This document shows, in pieces, positions 34,830 through 43,022 of a DNA stretch of 64,000 nucleotides (the stretch's first letter is position 1; each line of letters begins with the position of its first letter). The notes beneath the pieces are model-generated. The model saw nothing but the letters and a program-made list of their open reading frames with translations, ran no database searches and was not told where the DNA came from. Source of the DNA: Flavobacterium sp. N2820. Lineage in GTDB: Bacteria > Bacteroidota > Bacteroidia > Flavobacteriales > Flavobacteriaceae. Where the stretch lies: the NCBI RefSeq assembly GCF_025947285.1, contig NZ_CP110008.1, positions 2,743,001 through 2,807,000 on the forward strand, given 5' to 3'. Both the position numbers and the translations under genes were made by a program.

Positions 34830-34841
34830 ATGCCAAATTCA

Positions 34842-35519
34842 TCAAGCTATTTTGAGGAGTAAATTTGGATCAGGACAGTTGCTTTTATAAAAATGAAGCA
34901 TTTTTTCATTGCAAACACCAGGATAATCTCCCTTTTTTTTCTCCATATCAAAAATGAGTTGAAAATGTAAATGTGGTGCATAATCACCATTAATAGGAGG
35001 TAAGCCTAAAGTGGCAATTTGCTCTCCTTTCCTTACCACATTACCTACTTTTTTACCAATCAAACTAGCTTCACTTAAATGACCATAAAGTGTATGAAAT
35101 TTAATTTCTTCTACTTCATGTTCCAAAATTATGGTTGGACCATAATCACCTAAAGCTGTATTGTTTTGAAAACTGTGTATTTTACCGTCTAAGGCTGCAT
35201 GAATTGTTGCGGGTTCGTTAATCCATAAATCCAATCCAATATGAATGTTACGTTCGTCTGAAGTGTTGTTCTTAAAAACGGTACTTCTTTTATATAAATT
35301 TCGAGTTTCTATATAGCCTCCAAAAGCTATTTTTCCTTTGTATTTGTCTAAATGATTTTGAATAAAAATTTCATAATCAGAAGCGGTTTCTAATTTGATA
35401 TATTGCAATTCAGTATTTGAAACCGATAAATCTAAAGGAATATATTTTGTATAATCAATTTCTGGAGCAATAACTTTTGCGCATTGAATTGAGTGTAATA
35501 TTTCAAGAATTTTAGTCAT
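34842..35519 (-). CDS. M23 family metallopeptidase-like protein without signal peptide
   Basis: A 225-residue protein with a C-terminal M23/LytM domain. The zinc ligands are seen as HIGLDLW (H-x3-D) and PHLHFQ (H-x-H), with the FHTLYGHLSEASLIGKKVG segment between. The first 90 residues have no match I know. No signal peptide or membrane helix is visible from either the ATG at 35519 or the longer frame to 35543, which is odd for a peptidoglycan hydrolase. It may act on another substrate or be exported by an unrecognised signal. Its own -7 box lies 21 bp upstream. Confidence 0.8.
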   Translation of the reverse strand: MTKILEILHSIQCAKVIAPEIDYTKYIPLDLSVSNTELQYIKLETASDYEIFIQNHLDKYKGKIAFGGYIETRNLYKRSTVFKNNTSDERNIHIGLDLWINEPATIHAALDGKIHSFQNNTALGDYGPTIILEHEVEEIKFHTLYGHLSEASLIGKKVGNVVRKGEQIATLGLPPINGDYAPHLHFQLIFDMEKKKGDYPGVCNEKMLHFYKSNCPDPNLLLKIA

Positions 35520-35540
35520 GTGTATAGTTCGTCTATTATT

Positions 35541-35548
35541 CAAATATA
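35541..35548 (-). promoter_or_regulatory. -7 box for the M23 gene
   Basis: Minus-strand TATATTTG lies 21 bp before the ATG and immediately after the T-run of the fabD terminator. Confidence 0.55.
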
Positions 35549-35580
35549 AAAAATCCTCACAAACTATTGTTCATGAGGAT
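35547..35580 (-). terminator. Terminator after fabD
   Basis: The arms ATCCTCA (35580-35574 on the minus strand) and TGAGGAT (35559-35553) are followed by a T-run on the minus strand. Confidence 0.75.
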
Positions 35581-35601
35581 AATTTTGTGTTTTGTTGATG
35601 A

Positions 35602-36474
35602 TTAAGCCGAAATTGTTTCGACTTCTTTATCAATTTTATTGACCAATCCTACTAAAACTTTTCCTGGACCAACTTCTGTGAAACTTGTTGCGCCATCTTT
35701 TATCATTTGTTGTACCGATTGCGTCCATTTTACAGGAGCGGTCAATTGTATGATTAAGTTTTTCTTGATTTCATTCGCATCAGAAACCGCGCTTGCTGTT
35801 ACATTTTGATATACGGGACAAATTGGAGTAGAAAAAGTGGTTGCTTCAATAGCTGCTGCTAATTCTTCTCTTGCTGGTTCCATCATTGGAGAGTGAAAAG
35901 CACCTCCAACAGGTAAAATTAATGCACGTTTCGCACCAGCTTCTTTCATTTTTTCGCAAGCTAATTCTACTGCTTTGTATTCTCCAGAAATTACTAATTG
36001 ACCCGGACAGTTGTAATTTGCAGCTACCACAACGCCATCAATCGAAGCACAAATATCTTCTACAATTTTATCCTCTAAATTTAAAACCGCAGCCATTGTT
36101 GACGGTTTAATTTCACAGGCTTTTTGCATAGCAATTGCTCTTTGTGAAACCAATTTTAATCCATCTTCAAATGATAATGCACCATTGGCTACTAAAGCAG
36201 AAAATTCGCCTAATGAATGACCAGCAACCATTTCAGGTTTAAAATCTTCTAACGTTTTGGCTAAGATTACCGAATGTAAAAAAACAGCTGGTTGAGTAAC
36301 TTTAGTCTCTTTTAATTCTTCTGCTGTTCCTTCAAACATGATGTCTGTAATTCTAAAACCTAATATTTCATTTGCTCTTTCGAATAATTCTTTTGCTACT
36401 GCTGAATTTTCATATAAATCTTTTCCCATTCCTGAGAATTGTGCTCCTTGACCTGGAAATACGTATGCTTTCAT
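35602..36474 (-). CDS. fabD: Malonyl-CoA:ACP S-malonyltransferase
   Basis: FabD moves malonyl from CoA to acyl carrier protein, starting each fatty-acid elongation round. The 290-residue protein has the N-terminal FPGQGAQFSGMG, the nucleophile Ser87 in GHSLGEF, the arginine in QRAIAMQ, and the catalytic histidine in GGAFHSPMM. No other fab gene adjoins it. It has a -7 box and its own terminator, so it is a single-gene unit. Confidence 0.95.
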   Translation of the reverse strand: MKAYVFPGQGAQFSGMGKDLYENSAVAKELFERANEILGFRITDIMFEGTAEELKETKVTQPAVFLHSVILAKTLEDFKPEMVAGHSLGEFSALVANGALSFEDGLKLVSQRAIAMQKACEIKPSTMAAVLNLEDKIVEDICASIDGVVVAANYNCPGQLVISGEYKAVELACEKMKEAGAKRALILPVGGAFHSPMMEPAREELAAAIEATTFSTPICPVYQNVTASAVSDANEIKKNLIIQLTAPVKWTQSVQQMIKDGATSFTEVGPGKVLVGLVNKIDKEVETISA

Positions 36475-36531
36475 GTTTTTGGTTTAAAAGTTTAAGGTTT
36501 ATGAGTTTAAAAGTAGGACTCAAAACTTTAG

Positions 36532-36539
36532 CAAAAATA
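36532..36539 (-). promoter_or_regulatory. -7 box for fabD
   Basis: Minus-strand TATTTTTG lies 57 bp before the fabD ATG, leaving a leader of about 50 nt that contains short GTTTAA repeats. Confidence 0.5.
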
Positions 36540-36548
36540 ACATTTTTA

Positions 36549-37079
36549 TTAGAATTCGATTGAATTTACAATTTCCAATAATTGATTTTTTAATTCCTCG
36601 TTTGTGATTCCTTTTTCAGCATCAAAATTATCGTTGAAACTTGGCAATGAAAAACTTCCTTTTACAATTCCACCTTGAAATGGAAAGCGTTTAGTAGCAA
36701 TATCTAAAACCGAACTTCCACCACGAGCTCCAGGTGAAGTAGCTAATAACAACATTGGTTTTTCTTGAAAAGTTTTAGCGTTTATTCGAGAAGACCAATC
36801 TAATATGTTTTTAAATGCTGACGAAAAATTTCCATTATGTTCAGCAAACGAAATCACGATTAAATCTGCACTTCCAATTTTTGCATAAAACTCTTGAGCT
36901 AATGGATGAATACCATTCTCAGCTTGTTTATCTACCGAAAAAACAGGCATTTCATAATCGTTTAAATCTAAAATTTCTACAGAAACATTTTGAAATTGAT
37001 TAGCGGTATAAGAAGCTAATTGTTTATTAATGGAAGACTTGCTCGATGAAGCTCCAAAAGCGATGATTTTTTTAGTCAT
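36549..37079 (-). CDS. NADPH-dependent FMN reductase family protein
   Basis: A 176-residue flavodoxin-like quinone or flavin reductase. The flavin phosphate loop is IIAFGASSSKSSINKQLA, and the second FMN contact region is LIVISFAEHNGNFSSAFKNILDW, then LLLATSPGARGGSSVLDIA. It reduces FMN or quinones with NAD(P)H. It is the last gene of the four-gene pirin cluster, overlapping yjdI by 8 nt. Confidence 0.88.
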   Translation of the reverse strand: MTKKIIAFGASSSKSSINKQLASYTANQFQNVSVEILDLNDYEMPVFSVDKQAENGIHPLAQEFYAKIGSADLIVISFAEHNGNFSSAFKNILDWSSRINAKTFQEKPMLLLATSPGARGGSSVLDIATKRFPFQGGIVKGSFSLPSFNDNFDAEKGITNEELKNQLLEIVNSIEF

Positions 37080-37302
37080 TTTTGTTTAGATAGTATGTTA
37101 AAGCACCAGAAGGACATTTGTTTACGGTTTCAATAATTTTTTCTGTCGTTGAATTATCGGGAGTAATCCAAGGTTGTTCTTTTGGTTTAAAAACAGCAGG
37201 ATTATTTTTAACGCAATTGGCAGAATGCGTACACTTTCCAGATTGCCATACAATGGTTACTTCACCATTTGTATATTCTTTTTTAATGTCTTTTGGATCC
37301 AT
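37072..37302 (-). CDS. YjdI-like divergent iron-sulfur mono-cluster protein
   Basis: A 76-residue soluble protein of the Fer4_19 type. Cysteines are at GKCTHSANCVKN and NKCPSGALTYYL; only three are present, with a histidine in the first motif that could act as fourth ligand. PAVF and the W-x-x-P segment between them match YjdI of E. coli. It would hold one iron-sulfur cluster and shuttle electrons or sense redox state. It is coupled to the FMN reductase by an 8-nt overlap, and a YjdJ-like acetyltransferase gene lies 17 bp upstream, the same pairing as in E. coli. Confidence 0.85.
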   Translation of the reverse strand: MDPKDIKKEYTNGEVTIVWQSGKCTHSANCVKNNPAVFKPKEQPWITPDNSTTEKIIETVNKCPSGALTYYLNKND

Positions 37303-37319
37303 AACTATTTGGTTTAGAT

Positions 37320-37604
37320 TTATAATACGTCTCTAAATTCGGGAGTTTTATCAAAAACACTTTTGGCAAACGGACAAAGCGGAATAATTTTGATGCCTTT
37401 TTTTCGAGCAAATTCCACCGCTTTGGTCACCATTTTTTTACCAAAACCTTTTCCTTCATTTCCAGGATTAACTTCAGTGTGGTCGATGATGATTTTATCT
37501 TCGCCAGCAAAAACAAAAGTCATCAAAGACTCTTGTTTTCCATTTACTTCAATGTAAAAAGCTCCGTTTTTATCATTGATTTTTAGTTGTACTTCGTCGT
37601 TCAT
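37320..37604 (-). CDS. YjdJ-like short GNAT acetyltransferase
   Basis: A 94-residue protein of the minimal GNAT_C-type fold (E. coli YjdJ and human GATD-like): FVFAGEDKIIIDHTEV, then the CoA-binding turn PGNEGKGFGKKMVTKAVEFARKKG and the strand IIPLCPFAKSVFDKTPEF. The family has an active-site cysteine in PLCPFA, visible here. The acyl acceptor is unknown. It sits between pirin (8 bp) and yjdI (17 bp). Confidence 0.85.
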   Translation of the reverse strand: MNDEVQLKINDKNGAFYIEVNGKQESLMTFVFAGEDKIIIDHTEVNPGNEGKGFGKKMVTKAVEFARKKGIKIIPLCPFAKSVFDKTPEFRDVL

Positions 37605-37612
37605 AGTTGTAA

Positions 37613-38329
37613 TTATTGTTCCATCGGAATTTCCATCACTAAAAACTTCGCATTTGAATTCGCCTTGATTTCAATTTCATTGGTTGCCCAAATCCCAATT
37701 GCATCTCTTCTTTCTAGTTTTTCGCCATTTACTTCAATTTCACCTTCAATATTCATGATATAAAATCCGTTTCCTTCTTTTTTCAAACTTAATTTTTTTG
37801 AAAAACCGTTGTCAAAATCACTCAAATAAAACCAAGCATCTTGATGAATCCAAACACCTTCGTCGTCTGCATTTGGAGATAAGATTTGCGCAAAATCATT
37901 TTTTTGTAAAGATTGGTCTAATGTAATTTGTTGGTAACGAGGTTCCACATTTCTATATTTTGGAAACAACCAAATTTGAAACAATTTTGTGTGTTGGTCA
38001 GGATTTGGATTGAATTCGCTGTGTTGAATTCCGGTTCCAGCACTCATTACTTGCACATCTCCTGTTTTGATAGTTGCGGCATTTCCCATACTGTCTTTAT
38101 GAGCTAAATCGCCTTCTAGCGGAATGGTGATAATTTCCATATTATCGTGCGGATGTGTTCCAAAACCCATTCCTGCTGCAACGGTATCGTCGTTTAAAAC
38201 GCGCAACATTCCAAATTGTACTCTATCAGGATTGTACCAACTTGCAAAACTAAAACTATGATATGCATTTAACCATCCATGATCTGCATGGCCTCTTGAA
38301 TCTGCTTTGTGTAAAACGATATTTTTCAT
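37613..38329 (-). CDS. Pirin family protein
   Basis: A 238-residue bicupin. The N-terminal cupin carries the metal-binding residues in GFGTHPHDNMEIITIPLEGDLAHKDSMGN and GTGIQHSEFNP (His, His, His, Glu). The YhhW-type family includes enzymes with quercetin 2,3-dioxygenase activity and proteins with signalling roles. The C-terminal cupin is degenerate. It heads the cluster pirin-YjdJ-YjdI-FMN reductase and is preceded by a -7 box at 38359-38366. Confidence 0.9.
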   Translation of the reverse strand: MKNIVLHKADSRGHADHGWLNAYHSFSFASWYNPDRVQFGMLRVLNDDTVAAGMGFGTHPHDNMEIITIPLEGDLAHKDSMGNAATIKTGDVQVMSAGTGIQHSEFNPNPDQHTKLFQIWLFPKYRNVEPRYQQITLDQSLQKNDFAQILSPNADDEGVWIHQDAWFYLSDFDNGFSKKLSLKKEGNGFYIMNIEGEIEVNGEKLERRDAIGIWATNEIEIKANSNAKFLVMEIPMEQ

Positions 38330-38358
38330 AATGTATAAATTTAGTAATTATTATGATA

Positions 38359-38366
38359 CAAATTTA
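38359..38366 (-). promoter_or_regulatory. -7 box for the pirin cluster
   Basis: Minus-strand TAAATTTG lies 29 bp before the pirin ATG. The upstream 50 bp lead directly into the 3' end of the Crp/Fnr gene, so this region is a candidate operator. Confidence 0.55.
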
Positions 38367-38407
38367 CACTGATGAATAGGAAAGAGCACTTAACCTAGAT
38401 TAAGAAA

Positions 38408-38983
38408 TTATTTCTTCAGCAATCGCGCTTTCATTTTGCTAAAAAACTCAGGAGTTACCCCAATGTAAGAGGCAATATGTTTTTGTGGTACTTTTTGAAT
38501 TAAGGTAGGATATTTAGAACAGAATTTTTCAAAACGTTCATCGGCGGTTAAACTCAAATTATCCATTAATCGCTCTTGATGGGAAACCAATGAATTTTCG
38601 GCTAATATTCTGAAAAAACGTTCTAATTTCGGGATTTCTTGATAAAGAATTTCTTGGTTTTCTTTAGTAATAATCACTACTTCGGCATCTTCTAAAACTT
38701 CTATAAAAAGATTGCCAGGTTTTTCCGAAATATAACTATACATATCACCAATCCACCAACCTTCGCAAGCAAAATGTAATACGTGTTCAATAATATTATC
38801 GTTGATATTGAAACTTCTTAAAATACCAGAATTTACAAAATATGTGCAATTAGCAATTTCGCCCGAACTCAATAAAATGGTTTTGGCTTTGAATTGTTTA
38901 GTTTCGGTTTTAGACAAGAATAAGCGTTCTTCATCAATAGTCAAAGCAACGTGTTTGGCGATATTTTGTAAAATAGATTGCAT
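38408..38983 (-). CDS. Crp/Fnr family transcriptional regulator
   Basis: A 191-residue regulator. Residues about 25-115 form the cyclic-nucleotide-binding-like beta-roll (TKQFKAKTILLSSGEIANCTYFVNSGILR). The C-terminal helix-turn-helix is IASYIGVTPEFFSKMKARLL. The cAMP-contact R-S of true CRP is not seen, and no N-terminal cysteine cluster of FNR is visible, so the ligand is unknown. The ATG at 38983 lies 5 nt after a -7 box. It precedes the pirin cluster on the same strand and is a plausible local regulator (inference). Confidence 0.85.
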   Translation of the reverse strand: MQSILQNIAKHVALTIDEERLFLSKTETKQFKAKTILLSSGEIANCTYFVNSGILRSFNINDNIIEHVLHFACEGWWIGDMYSYISEKPGNLFIEVLEDAEVVIITKENQEILYQEIPKLERFFRILAENSLVSHQERLMDNLSLTADERFEKFCSKYPTLIQKVPQKHIASYIGVTPEFFSKMKARLLKK

Positions 38984-38988
38984 AAGTT

Positions 38989-38996
38989 CAAAAATA
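38989..38996 (-). promoter_or_regulatory. -7 box 5 nt from the Crp/Fnr start
   Basis: Minus-strand TATTTTTG is followed by AACTT and then the ATG, a predicted leaderless arrangement. Confidence 0.45.
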
Positions 38997-39031
38997 CAAA
39001 ACAATTTTAACTTCTCATTTTAAAGAAATGG

Positions 39032-39039
39032 TATATTTG
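39032..39039 (+). promoter_or_regulatory. -7 box for the sugar acetyltransferase gene
   Basis: TATATTTG lies 13 bp before the ATG at 39053. Confidence 0.55.
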
Positions 39040-39052
39040 AAAAAAAGTAGAA

Positions 39053-39610
39053 ATGAAAACCGAAAAAGAGAAAATGCTTTCGGGAGAAAATTATTTTTCC
39101 AATGATAAAGAGTTGGTTTTAGAACGAGTGAAAGCAAAAAAACTACTACATAAATTAAATATCACCGAATATTTAATGAACGGAAATGCACGCACTATTC
39201 TTCGAGAATTATTGCCTAATGCACATAAAAGAATATATATTGAACCACCATTTCATTGTGATTATGGGTATAATATTCATTTGGGCGAAATGGTTTATTT
39301 CAATGTGAATTGTGTTGTTTTAGATACCGCAAAAGTTAGTATTGGTAACAACGTATTCATTGGGCCAGGGGTTCATATTTACACTGCAACGCATTCCACA
39401 AATGCAGTGGAAAGAAGAAAAACAGAATTTGCAAAACCGGTTTCTATTGGCAATGATTGCTGGATAGGAGGAAATGCTATAATTTGTCCGGGTGTCACAA
39501 TTGGTGATGGTTGTACAATTGGCGCGGGTTCAGTTGTGACCAAAGATATTCCTGCAAATTCATTAGCCGTTGGAAATCCTGCGAAAGTGATTAAAAAATT
39601 AAATGAATAA
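39053..39610 (+). CDS. Maltose/galactoside O-acetyltransferase family protein
   Basis: A 185-residue left-handed beta-helix acetyltransferase of the Maa/LacA/NodL type. The N-terminal helical cap is KEKMLSGENYFSNDKELVLERVKAK. Hexapeptide repeats run from about 75 to 180 (VSIGNNVFIGPGVHIYTATH, VSIGNDCWIGGNAIICPGVT, IGAGSVVTKDIPANSLAVGN). The catalytic histidine is in TATHSTN. It uses acetyl-CoA to acetylate a sugar. Divergent from the Crp/Fnr gene. Confidence 0.9.
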   Translation: MKTEKEKMLSGENYFSNDKELVLERVKAKKLLHKLNITEYLMNGNARTILRELLPNAHKRIYIEPPFHCDYGYNIHLGEMVYFNVNCVVLDTAKVSIGNNVFIGPGVHIYTATHSTNAVERRKTEFAKPVSIGNDCWIGGNAIICPGVTIGDGCTIGAGSVVTKDIPANSLAVGNPAKVIKKLNE

Positions 39611-39631
39611 AAAAACCGATGTAAATTTGTT

Positions 39632-39730
39632 TGTCATGCTGAACTCGTTTCAGCATCTCAAAGATGAGATATGAATCGAGAATCTGACCCGAGCTTGCGA
39701 ATTGACGAAGTAAACAAGTTCAGATTGACA
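39632..39730. repeat. MITE-like intergenic repeat, copy B
   Basis: A 99-bp element that starts TGTCATGCTGAACTCGTTTC and ends GTTCAGATTGACA: inverted ends TGTCA/TGACA with the internal hairpin GCTGAA..TTCAGC. It matches the shorter copy at 21938-21997 in the ends and hairpin. It lies between converging genes. Confidence 0.6.
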
Positions 39731-39738
39731 ATAATCGA

Positions 39739-41610
39739 TTAATGAAAATGATCTTCTTCAATTTCGAATTCGGCATCTTTTTCCCAAATTTCCATTTCGC
39801 AAGGTTTACAATTGAATTTTAGTTTGTATTCCAATTCGCCTTGTTTTAAAACTAAAGGTTCTTTTAGTTTTTTGTCCATGTTTTCACGATGGTATTTTGG
39901 GCAACGTTCCAATTCGTATTTGATGCAATATTTGGTGGTCATTACACGAGATTTTCCAGGATCCCATTGCAATTCGAACGCTTTTTCAATTTCGGTTACA
40001 CCATGACGTTCGTAAAATTTACGAGCAGTTTTATTGGCAACATTGTACATAAAATCCAATTTCGTTTCTGGATAAGGGTGCGATGTTTTTACCAATTGGT
40101 GTTCTTTGCGAACATAATTTTTCAAGCGAATTTCTGATAATTGTTCGTAAACTGTTCTTCGCATTTCATTGATTTTTGAAATTGGAAGAAACCAATTTCC
40201 AGAAAATTCAATGGTAATTTCATCAGCTGTATACGGTGTAAATCCGGTTTTTGCTAAGTTGATTTTGAAGTTTTCTGCTAAAGATTCGTTGTTTTTTGTT
40301 GGCTCTTTCGGGTGAACCAAACTTACTACGCTTACATTTCCATCTTCGTCAGTTGCAATTAATTCAAAACCATTTTCGTTTTCTTTTAATACTAAAGTTG
40401 TACTGATTTTACGAACCGCACTGTCTTCTCTTTCTACTAATTTAATGAAAGCGGCATCGTTATTTCTATAGATGAAAGTACCTTCTTTAATTTCTTTCAA
40501 TACGTTTGGATAGACGATTCCGTTTTCTGCACGGTTGACATAAATTCCTTCGGCTTCGTTGTTTTCGTTAATAAAACACAAACCGTCACCATTATTTAAT
40601 AACTCGCCATTTTCAATTTCGTATGAATTTCCAACGGTTTTAATCAGTTTTCCAATGTATTGGCCTTTAGATTTTGGACTTTCCCAAGAACCAATCGCTT
40701 GATGTCTTTCGTTTACAAAATAATCTGTATAACCACGATTGAAACTTTTGTCTAACGATGAATCAAATAAATACGTGCATTTTCCAGAAGAAGCTTTGGT
40801 ATATTTATCGCTATTTTCGTTTAAGAAGCTATCTAATTTTTGACGTAAATAAGAAACATTGTTTTTTACATAAACGATATCTTTCAAACGACCTTCGATT
40901 TTGAAAGAAACAATTCCGGCTTCAACTAAATTTGGAATTTGGTTCGAAACATCAAAATCTTTTATCGAAAGTAAGTGGCTGTTTTTGATTAAAGTGTCGC
41001 CATTTCCATCAATTAAATTATAAGGTAAACGACAATTTTGTGCGCAAGAACCTCGATTTGCAGAACGTTCACCATTGGCAACACTCATATAACAATTTCC
41101 GCTAAACGAAACACATAATGCGCCCGTTACGAAGAATTCTAATTCAACATCTGAAGCTTCACTGATTTCTTTGATTTGGTGCAAGTTTAATTCACGTGCT
41201 AAAACTACACGTTTGATTCCGGCATCCGCTAAGAATTTAATTTTATCAGCATCACGATTATTGGCTTGCGTACTGGCATGAAGGACAATTGGAGGCAATT
41301 CCATTTCCATGATTGCCATATCTTGAATGATTAAAGCGTCGACTCCAATATCATACAATTTCCAAATCAGTTGACGACAGTTTTCCAACTCGTTATCATA
41401 TAAAATCGTGTTAATAACCACAAAAACTTGAGCGTTAAACAAGTGCGCATATTTTACCAATTCGGCAATATCTTCCACGGAATTAGTTGCATTAGATCGT
41501 GCACCATATAAAGGAGCACCAATATAAACGGCATCGGCACCACTATTTATGGCAGCAATTCCTTGAATTAAATCTTTTGCAGGAGCTAATATTTCAATCT
41601 TTTTCTTCAT
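39739..41610 (-). CDS. U32 family peptidase-like RNA hydroxylation protein (RlhA-type)
   Basis: A 623-residue U32 family protein. The N-terminal barrel begins KIEILAPAKDLIQGIAAINSGADAVYIGAP. The U32 signature and cysteine cluster lie in FVTGALCVSFSGNCYMSVANGERSANRGSCAQNCRLPY. The C-terminal part carries further cysteines (TKYCIKYELERCPKY and FNCKPCEMEIW). Despite the name, studied members act in prephenate-dependent hydroxylation of 23S rRNA (RlhA) or tRNA (TrhP); length and C-terminal cysteine pattern fit RlhA better. The four-cysteine set suggests an iron-sulfur cluster. Monocistronic. Confidence 0.8.
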   Translation of the reverse strand: MKKKIEILAPAKDLIQGIAAINSGADAVYIGAPLYGARSNATNSVEDIAELVKYAHLFNAQVFVVINTILYDNELENCRQLIWKLYDIGVDALIIQDMAIMEMELPPIVLHASTQANNRDADKIKFLADAGIKRVVLARELNLHQIKEISEASDVELEFFVTGALCVSFSGNCYMSVANGERSANRGSCAQNCRLPYNLIDGNGDTLIKNSHLLSIKDFDVSNQIPNLVEAGIVSFKIEGRLKDIVYVKNNVSYLRQKLDSFLNENSDKYTKASSGKCTYLFDSSLDKSFNRGYTDYFVNERHQAIGSWESPKSKGQYIGKLIKTVGNSYEIENGELLNNGDGLCFINENNEAEGIYVNRAENGIVYPNVLKEIKEGTFIYRNNDAAFIKLVEREDSAVRKISTTLVLKENENGFELIATDEDGNVSVVSLVHPKEPTKNNESLAENFKINLAKTGFTPYTADEITIEFSGNWFLPISKINEMRRTVYEQLSEIRLKNYVRKEHQLVKTSHPYPETKLDFMYNVANKTARKFYERHGVTEIEKAFELQWDPGKSRVMTTKYCIKYELERCPKYHRENMDKKLKEPLVLKQGELEYKLKFNCKPCEMEIWEKDAEFEIEEDHFH

Positions 41611-41716
41611 TTGTAAAACGTTAATTATTCGGGTTTTGCCGATAAGAAGTGTGCAAAGTTCTTATAAAAAATTGGAGATTTCTAATTCAAGTTGGCTTTT
41701 TTTGAATTTTAAGCAT

Positions 41717-41758
41717 AAAAAAACACGAATTCATCTAATTTAATAAATCAATTCGTGC
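41717..41758 (-). terminator. Terminator after the aminotransferase gene
   Basis: CACGAATT (41757-41750 on the minus strand) and AATTCGTG (41731-41724) form a stem followed by a T7 run on the minus strand. Confidence 0.75.
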
Positions 41759-41779
41759 TAATATGTATTTGTATATGAT

Positions 41780-42964
41780 TTAAGAAACCGCTTCTTTGAT
41801 TCTTCTCATCGCTTCTGTTAATAAAGCTTCGCTTGTTGCGTAAGAGAAACGAATACAATTTGGATTTCCAAAAGCATCACCTGTTACGGTTGCAACATTT
41901 GCTTCTGCTAATAAGAACATAGAAAAGTCTGTTGCGTTTTTAATTTCGGTTCCTTTGACAGTTTTTCCAAAATAGTAAGATACATCTGGGAAAACATAAA
42001 ACGCTCCTTCAGGAACATTTAATTTAAATCCCGGAATTTGTTTTACTAATCCAACTACTAAATCTCTACGATTTTTGAATGCTGAAACCATTTCGTTTAA
42101 TACGCTTGGATCTGCTTCAACAGCGGTTATAGTAGCTCTTTGGGCAATAGAATTTGCTCCTGAAGTAACTTGTCCTTGAATTTTTGTACATGCTTTTGCG
42201 ATAAATTCTGGCGCTCCGATATATCCAATTCTCCAACCTGTCATTGCGAATGCTTTTGCAACACCATTCACCGTTATTGTTCTTTCTAACATTCCTGGAA
42301 TAGAACCAATACTGCAAAATGTTCCTGAAAAGTTAATATGTTCGTAGATTTCATCAGAAACCACATATACATGTGGATGTTTTTCTAATACTTTAGCTAA
42401 AGCAGTTAACTCCTCACGATTATAAACCGAACCACTTGGGTTACAAGGTGAGCTAAACCACATCATTTTAGTTTTTGGTGTGATGGCCGCTTCTAATTGT
42501 TCGGGTGTAATTTTGAAATCGCTTTCGACAGAAGTAGGAACTTCTACAGGAACTCCGCCAGAAAGTTTGATGATTTCGAAATATGAAACCCAATAAGGAG
42601 CAGGAAGAATTACTTCATCACCATCGTTTAGCATTACTTGTGCAATGTTGTATAACGATTGTTTAGCTCCTGTAGAAACAACAATTTGTGAGGGTTTATA
42701 CTCTAAATTATTATCTCTTTTGAATTTTTTACAAATGGCTTCTTTCAACTCTAAGTACCCTTCAACAGGTGTGTATGTACTGTAGTTTTCATCGATAGCT
42801 TTTTTTGCAGCTTCTTTAATGAATTCAGGAGTATTGAAATCCGGTTCTCCTAAACTAAGGCTAATAATGTCTTTTCCTTGTGCTTTTAATTCTCTTGCTA
42901 AAGCTGCCATTGCTAAAGTTTGCGAAACAGCTAAATTGTTGATTCTATCCGATAACGGGTTCAT
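41780..42964 (-). CDS. PLP-dependent aminotransferase (aspartate aminotransferase type)
   Basis: A 394-residue fold-type I aminotransferase of the I-gamma group (AspB-like). Signatures: SLGEPDFNTP, STGAKQSLYN, PAPYWVSYFE, CNPSGSVY, the PLP lysine Lys237 in GVAKAFAMTGWRIGY, and the arginine in CIRFSYATS. It would transfer the amino group between aspartate and 2-oxoglutarate, and possibly act on prephenate in this group. It has a hairpin terminator and a palindrome between it and the desaturase gene upstream. Confidence 0.9.
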   Translation of the reverse strand: MNPLSDRINNLAVSQTLAMAALARELKAQGKDIISLSLGEPDFNTPEFIKEAAKKAIDENYSTYTPVEGYLELKEAICKKFKRDNNLEYKPSQIVVSTGAKQSLYNIAQVMLNDGDEVILPAPYWVSYFEIIKLSGGVPVEVPTSVESDFKITPEQLEAAITPKTKMMWFSSPCNPSGSVYNREELTALAKVLEKHPHVYVVSDEIYEHINFSGTFCSIGSIPGMLERTITVNGVAKAFAMTGWRIGYIGAPEFIAKACTKIQGQVTSGANSIAQRATITAVEADPSVLNEMVSAFKNRRDLVVGLVKQIPGFKLNVPEGAFYVFPDVSYYFGKTVKGTEIKNATDFSMFLLAEANVATVTGDAFGNPNCIRFSYATSEALLTEAMRRIKEAVS

Positions 42965-42993
42965 TGTGTGTTAGTTATTATAGTTAATACAAA

Positions 42994-43013
42994 AGACGCG
43001 ATTCCTCGCGTCT
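42994..43013. repeat. Short palindrome related to the waaA element
   Basis: AGACGCGA (42994-43001) and TCGCGTCT (43006-43013) with loop TTCC. The arm shares AGACGCGATT with the palindrome in waaA. It lies just after the desaturase stop on the minus strand and could act as a weak stop hairpin. Confidence 0.6.
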
Positions 43014-43022
43014 CTCTGTTTA

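Noticed and set aside
36815..37003. Plus-strand small reading frame opposite the FMN reductase
   Set aside because: It has no promoter and no protein-like pattern; the minus-strand gene accounts for the sequence.
38344..38400. Specific Crp-type operator before the pirin gene
   Set aside because: No clean inverted repeat of the TGTGA..TCACA kind could be found; only the -7 box is supported.
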